This document shows, in pieces, positions 26,015 to 34,810 of a stretch of DNA of 64,000 nucleotides (position 1 is the stretch's first letter; every line of letters starts with the position of its first letter). The DNA lies in contig NZ_CP163439.1 of NCBI RefSeq assembly GCF_041052385.1, positions 5,073,001-5,137,000 of the forward strand, given 5' to 3'. Source of the stretch: Streptomyces sp. R28. Lineage in GTDB: Bacteria; Actinomycetota; Actinomycetes; Streptomycetales; Streptomycetaceae. The position numbers and the translations under genes are program-made. The notes beneath the pieces are model-generated. The model worked only from the letters and a program-made list of their open reading frames with translations. It made no database searches and had not been told where the DNA came from.

Positions 26015-29000
26015 ATGTCTACGCACCCTGCCCCCGCCCTCGGCGCCCTCGCCCCCCGCCTGACCGAGCTCTCCCTGCGTGACGCGCAGCGACTCGGCCG
26101 GCGGCTCGAAGGTGCGCGCAAGATCCGTAAGCCGGAGGCACGCGCCGCCGTGCTCGCCGAGATCGAGGCGGAGATCGCCAGGGGCGAGGAGCGGATCGCC
26201 ACCCGGCGCACCCTTGTGCCCCAGGTCAGATACCCCGAGCAGCTGCCGGTCAGCCAGAAGAAGAGCGACATCGCGGCCGCCATCCGCGACCACCAGGTCG
26301 TGATCGTGGCCGGTGAGACCGGGTCCGGCAAGACCACGCAGATCCCGAAGATCTGTCTCGAGCTCGGGCGTGGCGTGCGCGGCATGATCGGGCACACGCA
26401 GCCCCGCCGTATCGCGGCCCGTACGGTCGCCGAGCGGGTGGCGGAGGAGCTGGACACGCCGCTCGGGGAGTCGGTCGGCTGGAAGGTGCGGTTCACCGAC
26501 CAGGTGAACCCCGACGCCACCTTCGTCAAGCTCATGACCGACGGCATCCTGCTCGCCGAGATCCAGACCGACCGCGAGCTGCGCGCCTACGACACGATCA
26601 TCATCGACGAGGCCCACGAGCGGTCCCTCAACATCGACTTCCTGCTCGGGTATCTCGCGCAGCTGCTGCCGAAGCGGCCGGATCTGAAGGTCGTCATCAC
26701 CTCGGCGACGATCGATCCCGAGCGTTTCTCGCGGCACTTCGGCGACGCGCCGATCATCGAGGTCAGCGGCCGCACGTACCCGGTGGAGGTGCGTTACCGG
26801 CCGCTCCTCGAAGAGGACTCCGAGGACGCCGACCGCGACCAGATCACCGCGATCTGCGATGCCGTCGAGGAGCTCCAGGGCGAGGGGAAGGGCGACATCC
26901 TCGTCTTCCTCTCCGGGGAGCGGGAGATCCGGGACACGGCGGACGCCCTCACCAAGAAGCAGTACCGCTTCACCGAGGTGCTGCCGCTCTACGCCCGGCT
27001 CTCCCATGCCGAGCAGCATCGCGTCTTCCAGCCCCACACCGGCCGCAGGATCGTTCTGGCGACCAACGTCGCCGAGACCTCGCTCACCGTCCCGGGCATC
27101 AAGTACGTGATCGACCCCGGCTTCGCCCGGATCAGCCGGTACAGCCACCGCACCAAGGTCCAGCGGCTGCCCATCGAGCCGATCTCGCAGGCCAGCGCCA
27201 ACCAGCGCAAGGGCCGCTGCGGGCGGACCAGCGACGGTATCTGCATCCGCCTCTACTCCGAGGACGACTTCGTCGCCCGCCCGGAGTTCACGGACGCGGA
27301 GATCCTGCGGACGAACCTCGCCTCCGTCATCCTGCAGATGACCGCGGCCGGCCTCGGCGACATCGAGAAGTTCCCCTTCATTGACCCGCCGGACCACCGC
27401 AACATCCGCGACGGCGTCCAGCTCCTGGAGGAGCTCGGCGCGCTGGACCCGACGCAGAAGGACGTACGCAAGCGGCTCACGGACAGCGGCCGCAAGCTCG
27501 CCCAGCTCCCCGTCGACCCGCGCCTGGCCCGCATGGTCCTGGAGGCCGACAAGAACGGCTGTGTCCGCGAGGTCATGGTGATAGCGGCGGCGCTCTCCAT
27601 CCAGGATCCGCGCGAGCGCCCCGCCGACAAGCAGACCCAGGCCGACCAGCAGCACGCCCGTTTCCGGGACGAGACGAGCGACTTCCTCGCGTACCTCAAC
27701 CTGTGGCGGTACGTCCGTGAGCAGCAGCGCGAGCGCGGCTCGTCCTCGTTCCGCCGGATGTGCAAGCAGGAGTACCTGAACTTCCTGCGCATCCGCGAGT
27801 GGCAGGACATCTACACACAGCTGCGTACGGTCGCCAAGCAGATGGGCATCCACCTCAACGAGGAGGACGCTCCCGCCGACCGCATCCACCTCTCCCTGCT
27901 CGCCGGCCTGCTCTCCCACATCGGCATGAAGGACGTGAAGGACGGGGCGAAGAACGAGTACCTGGGGGCGCGGAGCGCCAAGTTCGCGGTCTTCCCGGGC
28001 TCGGCCCTCTTCAAGAAGCCCCCGCGCTTCGTGATGTCCGCCGAACTCGTCGAGACCTCCCGCCTCTGGGCGCGCGTCAACGCGAAGATCGAGCCGGAGT
28101 GGGTCGAGCCGCTCGCCGAGCACCTCCTGAAGCGGACGTACAGCGAACCGCACTGGGAGAAGGACCAGGCGGCGGTGATGGCGTACGAGAAGGTCACGCT
28201 GTACGGCGTCCCGATCATCGCCCAGCGCAAGGTGAACTACGGCCGGATCGACCCGGAGGTCAGCCGCGAGCTGTTCATCCGCAACGCCCTGGTCGAGGGC
28301 GACTGGCGCACGCACCACAAGTTCTTCGCCGACAACCGCAAACTCCTCAGCGAGGTCGAGGAGTTGGAGCACCGTGCCCGGCGCCGGGACATCGTGGTCG
28401 ACGACGAGACGCTGTTCGACTTCTACGACGAGAGGGTCCCGGACCACGTCGTCTCGGGCGCCCACTTCGACTCCTGGTGGAAGCACAAGCGGCACGAGCA
28501 GCCGGACTTCCTGGACTTCGAGCGCGAGATGCTCATCCGGGAGTCGGCCGAGGCGGTCACCAAGGCGGACTATCCGGACTCCTGGCGGCAGGGAGCGCTG
28601 AAGTTCCGGGTGACGTACCAGTTCGAGCCGGGCGCGGACGCGGACGGTGTGACGGTCCACATCCCGCTCCAGGTCCTGAACCAGGCCATGGACGAGGGCT
28701 TCGACTGGCAGATCCCGGGCCTGCGCGAGGAGTTGGTGACGGAACTGATCCGTTCCCTGCCCAAGCCGATCCGCCGCCACTACGTGCCGGCGCCGAACTT
28801 CGCGAAGCGGTTCCTCGACACGGCGACTCCCTTGCAGGAGCCGCTGACGGTGACCATGGCACGCGAACTGAAGCGCATGGTCGGGGTCCCCTTCACCGCC
28901 GACGACTTCGACTGGCCGAAGGTGCCGGAGCATCTGCGCATCACCTTCCGGATTGTCGACGAACGGCGCCGCAAGCTGGCCGAGGACAAGGACCTGGAGG

Positions 29001-29959
29001 CCCTGAAACTCCGCCTGAAGCCGAAGGCGCGCAAGGCCCTCTCCCAGGCCGCGGCGGCCACGGCGTCCCGCGAGGGCGGCGAGTCTCTGGAGCGCCAGGG
29101 CCTGGCCGACTGGTCCATCGGCTCGCTCACCCGCGTTTTCGAGACCCGCCGCGCCGGCCAGCCGGTCAAGGCGTACCCGGCGCTGGTGGACGACTGCGAC
29201 CTGGTCTCCGTACGCCTCTTCGACACGGAGGCGGAGCAGCAGCAGGCGATGTGGAAGGGCACGCGCCGGCTCATCCTCCGCAACATCCCGGTCAACCCGG
29301 CGAAGTTCGCCTCGGAGAAGCTGACGAACGCGCAGAAGCTGGCGCTGTCGTCGAACCCGCACGGCTCGATCCAGGCCCTCTTCGACGACTGCGCGATGGC
29401 GGCGGCGGACAAGCTGATCGGCGACTTCGGAGGGCCGGCCTGGGACGAGGAGTCGTATCGGAAGCTGTACGACAAGGTGCGCGCCGAGATCGTCGACACG
29501 ACCGTGCGTACGGTGGGCCAGGTGCAGCAGGTCCTCGCGGCCTGGCAGGCCGCCGAGCGCCGTCTGAAGGCCGTACGCAGCCCTGCCCTGCTGGCAAACC
29601 TCACGGACGTCCGTAAGCAGCTGGACGCCCTTGTGAGGCCCGGTTTCGTGACGGAGGCGGGGCTGCGGCGCATGCCGGATCTGATGCGCTATCTGATCGC
29701 GGTGGACCGCCGTCTGCAGCAGATGCCGACGAACGTCCAGCGCGACACGACGCGCATGGCGAAGGTCCACGAGATGCAGGACGAGTACGCCTGGCTGCTG
29801 GAGCAGATGCCGCAGGGGCGTCCGGTGCCGCAGCAGGTGCTGGATGTCCGCTGGATGCTGGAGGAGCTCCGCGTCAGCTATTTCGCTCACGCGCTCGGCA
29901 CGGCGTATCCGATCTCCGACAAGCGGATCGTGAAGACGATCGACGCGTTGGCGCCGTAA
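26015..29959 (+). CDS. hrpA: ATP-dependent RNA helicase HrpA
   Basis: A 1314-residue DEAH-box helicase, the usual length for HrpA. Walker A is GETGSGKT at residues 100-107, DEAH is at 198-201 (IIDEAHERSLN), followed by ITSAT, the TNVAETSLTVPG region and QRKGRCGR. The C-terminal half carries the HrpA-specific helical region and DUF3418-like part (PDHVVSGAHFDSWWKHKR and onward). HrpA translocates 3' to 5' on RNA and resolves stalled ribosomes and processes some mRNAs in E. coli. The start is ATG 26015. It is flanked by identical tRNA-Asp genes. Confidence 0.95.
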   Translation: MSTHPAPALGALAPRLTELSLRDAQRLGRRLEGARKIRKPEARAAVLAEIEAEIARGEERIATRRTLVPQVRYPEQLPVSQKKSDIAAAIRDHQVVIVAGETGSGKTTQIPKICLELGRGVRGMIGHTQPRRIAARTVAERVAEELDTPLGESVGWKVRFTDQVNPDATFVKLMTDGILLAEIQTDRELRAYDTIIIDEAHERSLNIDFLLGYLAQLLPKRPDLKVVITSATIDPERFSRHFGDAPIIEVSGRTYPVEVRYRPLLEEDSEDADRDQITAICDAVEELQGEGKGDILVFLSGEREIRDTADALTKKQYRFTEVLPLYARLSHAEQHRVFQPHTGRRIVLATNVAETSLTVPGIKYVIDPGFARISRYSHRTKVQRLPIEPISQASANQRKGRCGRTSDGICIRLYSEDDFVARPEFTDAEILRTNLASVILQMTAAGLGDIEKFPFIDPPDHRNIRDGVQLLEELGALDPTQKDVRKRLTDSGRKLAQLPVDPRLARMVLEADKNGCVREVMVIAAALSIQDPRERPADKQTQADQQHARFRDETSDFLAYLNLWRYVREQQRERGSSSFRRMCKQEYLNFLRIREWQDIYTQLRTVAKQMGIHLNEEDAPADRIHLSLLAGLLSHIGMKDVKDGAKNEYLGARSAKFAVFPGSALFKKPPRFVMSAELVETSRLWARVNAKIEPEWVEPLAEHLLKRTYSEPHWEKDQAAVMAYEKVTLYGVPIIAQRKVNYGRIDPEVSRELFIRNALVEGDWRTHHKFFADNRKLLSEVEELEHRARRRDIVVDDETLFDFYDERVPDHVVSGAHFDSWWKHKRHEQPDFLDFEREMLIRESAEAVTKADYPDSWRQGALKFRVTYQFEPGADADGVTVHIPLQVLNQAMDEGFDWQIPGLREELVTELIRSLPKPIRRHYVPAPNFAKRFLDTATPLQEPLTVTMARELKRMVGVPFTADDFDWPKVPEHLRITFRIVDERRRKLAEDKDLEALKLRLKPKARKALSQAAAATASREGGESLERQGLADWSIGSLTRVFETRRAGQPVKAYPALVDDCDLVSVRLFDTEAEQQQAMWKGTRRLILRNIPVNPAKFASEKLTNAQKLALSSNPHGSIQALFDDCAMAAADKLIGDFGGPAWDEESYRKLYDKVRAEIVDTTVRTVGQVQQVLAAWQAAERRLKAVRSPALLANLTDVRKQLDALVRPGFVTEAGLRRMPDLMRYLIAVDRRLQQMPTNVQRDTTRMAKVHEMQDEYAWLLEQMPQGRPVPQQVLDVRWMLEELRVSYFAHALGTAYPISDKRIVKTIDALAP

Positions 29960-30053
29960 CGAGGCCTGTACGTTGGGTGAGTTCGACCAGCGGGCTCACC
30001 CTCCTGTAGAGTCTCTTCTCGCAGCGCAACGCACAAATAGCGCAGCGAAACCT

Positions 30054-30128
30054 GGTCCTGTGGAGCAGTTTGGAGTGCTCGCCACCCTGTCAAGGTGGAG
30101 GCCGCGGGTTCAAATCCCGTCAGGACCG
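30054..30128 (+). tRNA. tRNA-Asp (GUC), copy 2
   Basis: Identical to tRNA-Asp copy 1 at 25687 over 75 bases; anticodon GUC. Its last 18 bases plus downstream sequence are duplicated 131 bases further on. Confidence 0.95.
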
Positions 30129-30195
30129 CAGTGAAACGAGAGGCCCGCATCCCGCCAAGGGACGCGGGCCTTACTCATGTCCACGAGCAGGCCCT
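30111..30195 (+). repeat. Direct repeat: tRNA-Asp 3' end plus terminator, copy 1
   Basis: 85 bases starting in the TPsiC arm of tRNA-Asp (caaatcccgtcaggaccg...) and running through the tRNA terminator. They recur at 30242-30326 with two mismatches. Confidence 0.95.
30142..30170 (+). terminator. Terminator of tRNA-Asp copy 2
   Basis: GGCCCGCATCCC pairs with GGGACGCGGGCC (one A/C mismatch) around GCCAA. It is followed by TTACTCAT and repeated exactly at 30273-30301. Confidence 0.75.
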
Positions 30196-30241
30196 GCCCA
30201 GACAAAGACCGCGCCCGCGGCGCAGCCGCAATCGAACACAG

Positions 30242-30326
30242 CAAATCCCGTCAGGACCGCAGTGAAACGAGAGGCCCGCATCCCGCCAAGGGACGCGGGC
30301 CTTACTCATGCCCGCGAGCAGGCCCT
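30242..30326 (+). repeat. Direct repeat: tRNA-Asp 3' end plus terminator, copy 2
   Basis: Second copy of the 85-base repeat, offset by 131 bases. It includes only the last 18 bases of the tRNA (T-arm end, acceptor strand and discriminator), so it is a truncated tRNA remnant, not a gene. The layout is like an att-site scar or slippage duplication. Confidence 0.95.
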
Positions 30327-30345
30327 CTCGACGCCTGTCCGCACC

Positions 30346-30418
30346 AATCAGCCCGTCCGGCGCTTGAGGACGAGGCCCCTCGGGGCCGAAGCGGGGGTCT
30401 GGGGGCGGCAGCCCCCAC
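30346..30418 (+). repeat. Widespread Streptomyces intergenic repeat
   Basis: The sequence with cgtccggcgcttgaggacga, ggggccgaagcgggggtctg and gggggcggcagcccccacgg is a motif that recurs between genes in many Streptomyces genomes and contains an internal hairpin. Recognised from memory; copy number in this genome was not determined. Confidence 0.7.
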
Positions 30419-30550
30419 GGACGGCAGCCACAGGGCCCGGCACCCTCAAGCGGCACCACCAGGGGAGCGCCACGCCACCTTGACGGAGTCACATTCGCTC
30501 GGTACCCAGAAGTCAGGGCACTTTCCCCGTATGGCCCCTGGAGGTGGCGT

Positions 30551-30745
30551 ATGGCGGCGTCGGCTAGGCACGAAACGCGGGCGTTGCTCCGCGCGCACCT
30601 GTCAGCCGCCACGTCCTACCGACATCTCACCCGGCACTGCCCGATCTGCCATCACCTGCTGCGGCTGGCGATGGGCTCCGCCCCGCGCACCGCTCAGGCG
30701 GCTCCGCGCGAGGTCAGCGAGGGCGAAACCGCTTCCACCGCGTGA
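30551..30745 (+). CDS. Small conserved protein (DUF6274-like)
   Basis: A 64-residue protein with a basic helical N-terminus (ARHETRALLRAHLSAATSYRH) and a CPICHHLL motif whose two Cys and nearby His residues could bind zinc, followed by a polar tail. It corresponds to a small protein conserved beside bldC in Streptomyces (DUF6274 by my recollection). GGAGG lies six bases before the ATG. It converges on bldC. Function unknown; the Cys/His pair hints at a small zinc or nucleic-acid-binding protein. Confidence 0.75.
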   Translation: MAASARHETRALLRAHLSAATSYRHLTRHCPICHHLLRLAMGSAPRTAQAAPREVSEGETASTA

Positions 30746-31058
30746 CCGTCTCGGACGTCAACTCCCGCGCTGCCGTGGGGCGCTGGAGCGCACGCCTTCC
30801 TTTAGCGCACATAGTCCAGAGGCAACAAGCACCACGCCATGTGACGGGTGTCACCGCATGAGTTTCCGGAAGTGCGGTACTTACACCCCACCTACAACTG
30901 GTCAATTTAATATGTGCAATTGCACCAGCTTCCGGAGATCGCCCCACGCGCACTGAGCGGCCGGCCGGGGCGAGTCCACAGGAGATCCGACACCCCTCCC
31001 CAGGCTCCGACAAGCCCGCTCACAGGACCACCGTCAGCACACGCTCCGCACACAAAAA
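30746..31058. other. Non-coding region with two palindromes
   Basis: About 310 bases between the DUF6274 stop and the bldC terminator. It contains an AT-richer patch (about 30880-30930) unlike its surroundings and two palindromes: GTGACGGGTGTCAC at 30841-30854 and a perfect 12-bp GTGCAATTGCAC at 30914-30925. A 32-codon frame from ATG 30858 runs through the patch, but I see no ribosome binding site for it. Confidence 0.4.
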
Positions 31059-31094
31059 AGATCGCGCTGGACCCGGCGGAGTCCAGCGCGATCT
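31059..31094 (-). terminator. Terminator of bldC
   Basis: AGATCGCGCTGGAC and its perfect complement form a 14-bp stem with an 8-base loop. On the minus strand it is followed by TTTTTT. It lies 145 bases downstream of the bldC stop. Confidence 0.92.
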
Positions 31095-31238
31095 ACGACG
31101 CACCCTTGTTGCGTGCCTGCGAAGCTCTGTTCGGCTTGGGCGTGGGCTCTGTTGGGGCAGAACCCGCGTCGCTTGGAGCTAGGGTTCGGGCGCCACGGAA
31201 GTTGGGGGAACTCCCGTTTTGCCCGGTTATGCAGTTGT

Positions 31239-31445
31239 TCAGGCCTCGCTGCGCTGCTGCGGAATGCCCGCGAGCAGAGCGCGGACCTCAGCCTCGCGGT
31301 AGCGGCGGTGCCCGCCGAGCGTGCGGATGGACGTAAGCTTCCCGGCCTTTGCCCACCGCGTAACCGTCTTGGGGTCCACGCGGAACATCGTGGCAACCTC
31401 AGCCGGGGTCAGCAGCGGCTCGGCATCAGGGGTGCGAGCGGTCAT
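31239..31445 (-). CDS. bldC: Developmental DNA-binding protein BldC
   Basis: A 68-residue MerR-type single-domain DNA-binding protein. The helix-turn-helix is TPAEVATMFRVDPKTVTRWA and the wing KLTSIRTLGGHRRYREAEV. BldC is the small MerR-like Streptomyces regulator that binds cooperatively to direct repeats and delays entry into sporulation. It starts at ATG 31445, and the length matches the family exactly. It is monocistronic with its own terminator and a long upstream intergenic region, which is typical for this gene. Confidence 0.97.
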   Translation of the reverse strand: MTARTPDAEPLLTPAEVATMFRVDPKTVTRWAKAGKLTSIRTLGGHRRYREAEVRALLAGIPQQRSEA

Positions 31446-32006
31446 GAGCGGCCTCCTCGGGAGAACCGAACCTTCTCGGTTCTTTCCTCTAAATTCTGCA
31501 CCTTGACCCGCGTTGCCCGAAATGGCGGACGCGAGTCGAGTCGGTTATAGGACGAACGGCTTGTCCTCGGCACTACAACTACACCATCTGTCCAGCCGCG
31601 TCGGCCAAACCGATGGAATTGCCCTCCCAGGTGTTCATCAGCGACGGAAGCCGATGGACCATGCCATAGCGGACAGTCACGCCACTGTGACGATCAGTCA
31701 CAGGGGCGTGCAGGAGTCCCAAGACCCCCCAAAGCGTGGAATGTCGAGAGAGAGTCCTCCCCGGACTCCTTGTCCTATTTTGGCACGAGGAGGGGTTGGG
31801 GATGCAAGGGCCGCGTACGTGCGGTCCGTCACGCTTGCGTGCGTTGACACACCCTTGATGCATACGCCCGTATCGGGTACTACGTCCGATGTTGACGAGG
31901 CATCAAGAACCCCAGAACGAGCACGAAACCCCAAAACGGGCGGCCCGTCAAACGCCAGTTCGTTACATCACAGAGTGCGCCAGATCACACCCGGCCGGCC
32001 GACTGC
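31446..32006. other. bldC upstream region
   Basis: 560 bases without a credible gene, expected to hold the bldC promoter and leader. A palindrome TGTGAC-5-GTCACA lies at 31686-31702 and another AT-rich stretch near 31540-31600. The 7-base inner spacing makes it different from a classical Crp site. Frames on both strands look random. Confidence 0.4.
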
Positions 32007-32849
32007 TCAGTTCGCCGAACGCCGGTCCCGCACCGACCGCCACCGCTCCACGAGCCGCCCGTAAGCCGCCCCCGCGGCCGCCCCGTCACCGCGCCGCAGC
32101 GCCTCGATGCCGTCGGCCACATCGGCCGCCGAGTGGTCGTCCTCCAGCTCGCCGGCCGGCAGGGCGTGCACCAGGCCGCCGTAGTCCAGCTCGACCAGCG
32201 AGCGCGGGTGGAACTCCTCCAGCCAGCGCCCGACGTCCACCAGGCCGTCGATGAGCGGCCCCTCGTCGATGGCGTCCTTGAGCGTCCTCAGAGCCCGCGC
32301 CACCCGCCGCCGCGCCTCCACCATGGGCGTCCGGTAGCGCAGCATCGGGGGGATCTCACCCGAGCCCTTGTCGAAGCGCCGCTCCTCGTCCGACACCAGC
32401 ACGAACCAGTGCAGCGGCACCTGCCAGGTCGAGGTGCGGATCCACGGCCGGGCGTCCGGGTTGCGGGCCAGCCAGCGCTCGTAGTCCTGGGCCGTCTGGC
32501 GCCGTACGACCTCCGGCAGCGCCGCGTCCAGGACCGGCTTCGGCAGCTCGTCGGCCAGCTCCCCCAGCGCCTGCCAGCCACGCAGCCGGGTGCGCCACGG
32601 GCACACGCACAGCACCCCGTCGACCTCGAGCACGAAGGCGTCGCCGCTCTCGTGCACCGGCACGGGGATGGGCGGGGTGGGCAGCAAGTCAGCCAGGGAG
32701 CGGCGCAGTTCGTCCTGGTACGACGGGCGGTCGGGGCGGCGGGCGTAACGGTCCCAGTGGCCGCGCTCCGGCTCCGGGAAGGCGGCCAGCGGCTCGTAGA
32801 CGCGCAGATAGGTCGCATACGGGACGATCACCGAGGACACCTTGGGCAC
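32007..32849 (-). CDS. Conserved actinobacterial protein of unknown function
   Basis: A 280-residue soluble protein conserved beside bldC and vdh in Streptomyces; I do not recognise a functional domain. It begins VPKVSSVIVPYATYLRVYEPLAAFPEPER. It has a WxxY-rich middle part and a conserved VPLHWFVLVSDEERRF segment, and no signal peptide or membrane segment. The start is GTG 32849 because GGGAG lies just upstream; a longer frame to 32900 lacks a site. It is transcribed divergently from vdh, sharing a short promoter region. Confidence 0.8.
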   Translation of the reverse strand: MPKVSSVIVPYATYLRVYEPLAAFPEPERGHWDRYARRPDRPSYQDELRRSLADLLPTPPIPVPVHESGDAFVLEVDGVLCVCPWRTRLRGWQALGELADELPKPVLDAALPEVVRRQTAQDYERWLARNPDARPWIRTSTWQVPLHWFVLVSDEERRFDKGSGEIPPMLRYRTPMVEARRRVARALRTLKDAIDEGPLIDGLVDVGRWLEEFHPRSLVELDYGGLVHALPAGELEDDHSAADVADGIEALRRGDGAAAGAAYGRLVERWRSVRDRRSAN

Positions 32850-33069
32850 GCCTGCTCCCTCCCCCGCCGTCTGCCAGGAAAACCTCCGAAACCCGCTCAC
32901 AAACGTGCGGGAAAACTATGCAAATCGTCGCACGGCTGTACTCCAGGAGTAGGTGATCCTGAGCACTGCGGGGTGGTCAGGCGCCTACGGGTCTAATCTC
33001 ATGCTCACGGCTCCCGCCACCCCCATGGGAGCTCGCTCCAATCGCCGCCAGTACTCAGGAGTCACCACA

Positions 33070-34158
33070 GTGACCGACGTAACACACGGCGTCCTGCACA
33101 CCCTGTTCCACTCGGATCAGGGGGGTCATGAGCAAGTAGTGCTCTGCCAGGACCGCGCCAGCGGCCTCAAGGCCGTCATCGCCATCCACTCCACCGCTCT
33201 GGGCCCCGCCCTCGGCGGTACGCGCTTCTACCCGTACGCGACCGAGGAAGAGGCCGTCGCCGACGCGCTGAACCTCGCGCGCGGGATGTCGTACAAGAAC
33301 GCCATGGCCGGTCTCGACCACGGCGGCGGCAAGGCCGTGATCATCGGTGACCCGCAGAGGATCAAGTCCGAGGAGCTGCTGCTGGCCTACGGCCGGTTCG
33401 TGGCTTCGCTGGGCGGTCGGTACGTCACCGCGTGCGACGTCGGCACGTACGTCGCCGACATGGACGTCGTGGCCCGTGCGTGCCGCTGGACGACCGGGCG
33501 CTCCCCGGAGAACGGCGGCGCGGGCGACTCCTCCGTGCTCACCGCCTTCGGCGTCTACCAAGGCATGCGGGCCTCCGCCCAGCACCTGTGGGGCGACCCC
33601 TCCCTGCGTGGCCGCAAGGTCGGCATCGCAGGCGTCGGCAAGGTCGGCCACCACCTGGTGGAGCACCTGCGGGCGGAGGGCGCCGAGGTCGTCATCACGG
33701 ACGTCCGCGAGGAGGCCGTCGGGCGGATCCTCGCGGCGCACCCGACGGGTGTGACGGCCGTCGCCGACACCGCGACCCTGATCCGCGTCGAGGACCTCGA
33801 CATCTACGCCCCCTGCGCGCTCGGCGGGGCCCTGAACGACGACACCGTGCCCGCCCTGACCGCGAAGATCGTGTGCGGCGCCGCCAACAACCAGCTCGCC
33901 CACCCGGGCGTCGAGAAGGACATCGCCGACCGCGGGATCCTCTACGCGCCCGACTACGTGGTGAACGCCGGCGGCGTCATCCAGGTCGCCGACGAACTGC
34001 ACGGCTTCGACTTCGAGCGGTGCAAGGCGAAGGCGGCGAAGATCTACGACACCACGCTGGCCATATTCGCACGTGCGAAGACGGACGGGATTCCGCCGGC
34101 CGCCGCGGCCGACCGGATCGCCGAGCAGCGGATGGCGGAGGCACGCGGAGCGCGCTGA
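33070..34158 (+). CDS. vdh: Valine dehydrogenase (Glu/Leu/Phe/Val dehydrogenase family)
   Basis: A 362-residue NAD-dependent dehydrogenase that oxidatively deaminates valine and other branched-chain amino acids to keto acids, feeding precursors to fatty-acid and polyketide pathways. The catalytic lysine region is MSYKNAMAGLDHGGGKA, the dinucleotide fold is GIAGVGKVGHH, and the N-terminus VTDVTHGVLHTLFHSDQGG closely matches characterised Streptomyces valine dehydrogenase. The start is GTG 33070, with AGGAG nine bases upstream; longer in-frame starts lack a site. It is followed by a large hairpin that probably ends the transcript. Confidence 0.96.
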   Translation: MTDVTHGVLHTLFHSDQGGHEQVVLCQDRASGLKAVIAIHSTALGPALGGTRFYPYATEEEAVADALNLARGMSYKNAMAGLDHGGGKAVIIGDPQRIKSEELLLAYGRFVASLGGRYVTACDVGTYVADMDVVARACRWTTGRSPENGGAGDSSVLTAFGVYQGMRASAQHLWGDPSLRGRKVGIAGVGKVGHHLVEHLRAEGAEVVITDVREEAVGRILAAHPTGVTAVADTATLIRVEDLDIYAPCALGGALNDDTVPALTAKIVCGAANNQLAHPGVEKDIADRGILYAPDYVVNAGGVIQVADELHGFDFERCKAKAAKIYDTTLAIFARAKTDGIPPAAAADRIAEQRMAEARGAR

Positions 34159-34204
34159 GCCACCCAGCGGTCCGGCCGAAGGCCCTCACAGGGGTTTGAC
34201 CGGT

Positions 34205-34251
34205 ACCCGCCGGTGGGCAGTTGGAGAGAACTCTCACTTCTACCGGCGGGT
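34205..34251 (+). terminator. Nested hairpin downstream of vdh
   Basis: ACCCGCCGGT and ACCGGCGGGT form a 10-bp outer stem; the enclosed 27 bases contain GAGAG-AA-CTCTC as an inner hairpin. There is no T-run, so terminator function is inferred. Confidence 0.55.
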
Positions 34252-34472
34252 CGACCGCCAATAAGTGGTTAAAATCGCGGTTGACCAGCGAGGACAGGGC
34301 GCCTCGAAGGTCCTGTGCACACGCGCGTGCTGCGGGCGACGTACCGTATGGGCGCGGGCTCAGGTACCGTGGAAGCCCTACGGACCGGCCTCTCCACGGA
34401 GAGTCCGTTCCGGATCATGAACGCGTGTCAGACTCTGGGGCCGTCGAGCCCCGTCGTTGAGGGGGTCGAGCC
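34252..34472. other. Region between vdh hairpin and DUF3073
   Basis: Together with the preceding bases, about 310 bases separate vdh from the DUF3073 gene. Apart from the nested hairpin and a GCACACGCGCGTGC palindrome (34317-34330) I see nothing. The promoter of the downstream gene must lie here. Confidence 0.4.
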
Positions 34473-34724
34473 ATGGGGCGCGGCCGGGCCAAGGCCAAGC
34501 AGACGAAGGTCGCCCGCCAGCTGAAGTACAACAGCGGTGGGACAGACCTCTCACGCCTGGCCGAGGAGCTGGGCGCATCGACGTCGAATCAATCGCCGAA
34601 CGGCGATCGCTTCGAAGACGATGAGCAGGAGGACGACGACCTGTACTCGAAATACGCCGACCTCTATGAGGACGACGACGAGGATCAGGACGAGGACCCC
34701 TCGGAGCAGCGCCGCGGCGCTTGA
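34473..34724 (+). CDS. DUF3073 domain protein
   Basis: An 83-residue, highly charged actinobacterial protein. The first half is basic (MGRGRAKAKQTKVARQLKYN, matching DUF3073), then a short SGGTDLSRLAEELG helix, and the last third is strongly acidic (EDDEQEDDDLYSKYADLYED). No catalytic motif is visible. It may bind nucleic acid or act as a histone-like or ribosome-associated protein, but that is a guess. It converges on purM across a strong terminator. Confidence 0.9.
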   Translation: MGRGRAKAKQTKVARQLKYNSGGTDLSRLAEELGASTSNQSPNGDRFEDDEQEDDDLYSKYADLYEDDDEDQDEDPSEQRRGA

Positions 34725-34742
34725 CTTTGTATTGAGCACTCA

Positions 34743-34772
34743 CCCGGTCGGTGACCTCGGTCACCGACCGGG
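34743..34772. terminator. Bidirectional terminator between DUF3073 and purM
   Basis: CCCGGTCGGTGACC and its complement form a long perfect stem, followed by TTCTGT on the plus strand; it lies between convergent genes. Confidence 0.85.
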
Positions 34773-34810
34773 TTCTGTGCTGCCTGCAGGGGATCAGTCG
34801 GCGGACGTGT

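Noticed and set aside
25796..29890. A 1364-codon minus-strand frame opposite hrpA
   Set aside because: Antisense shadow; the plus strand has all helicase motifs.
30858..30956. A 32-codon Cys-containing frame downstream of DUF6274
   Set aside because: No ribosome binding site and no known relative; kept only as a note in the intergenic entry.
31686..31702. TGTGAC/GTCACA as a Crp binding site upstream of bldC
   Set aside because: The spacing between TGTGA and TCACA is seven bases, not the usual six, and it lies far from the gene.
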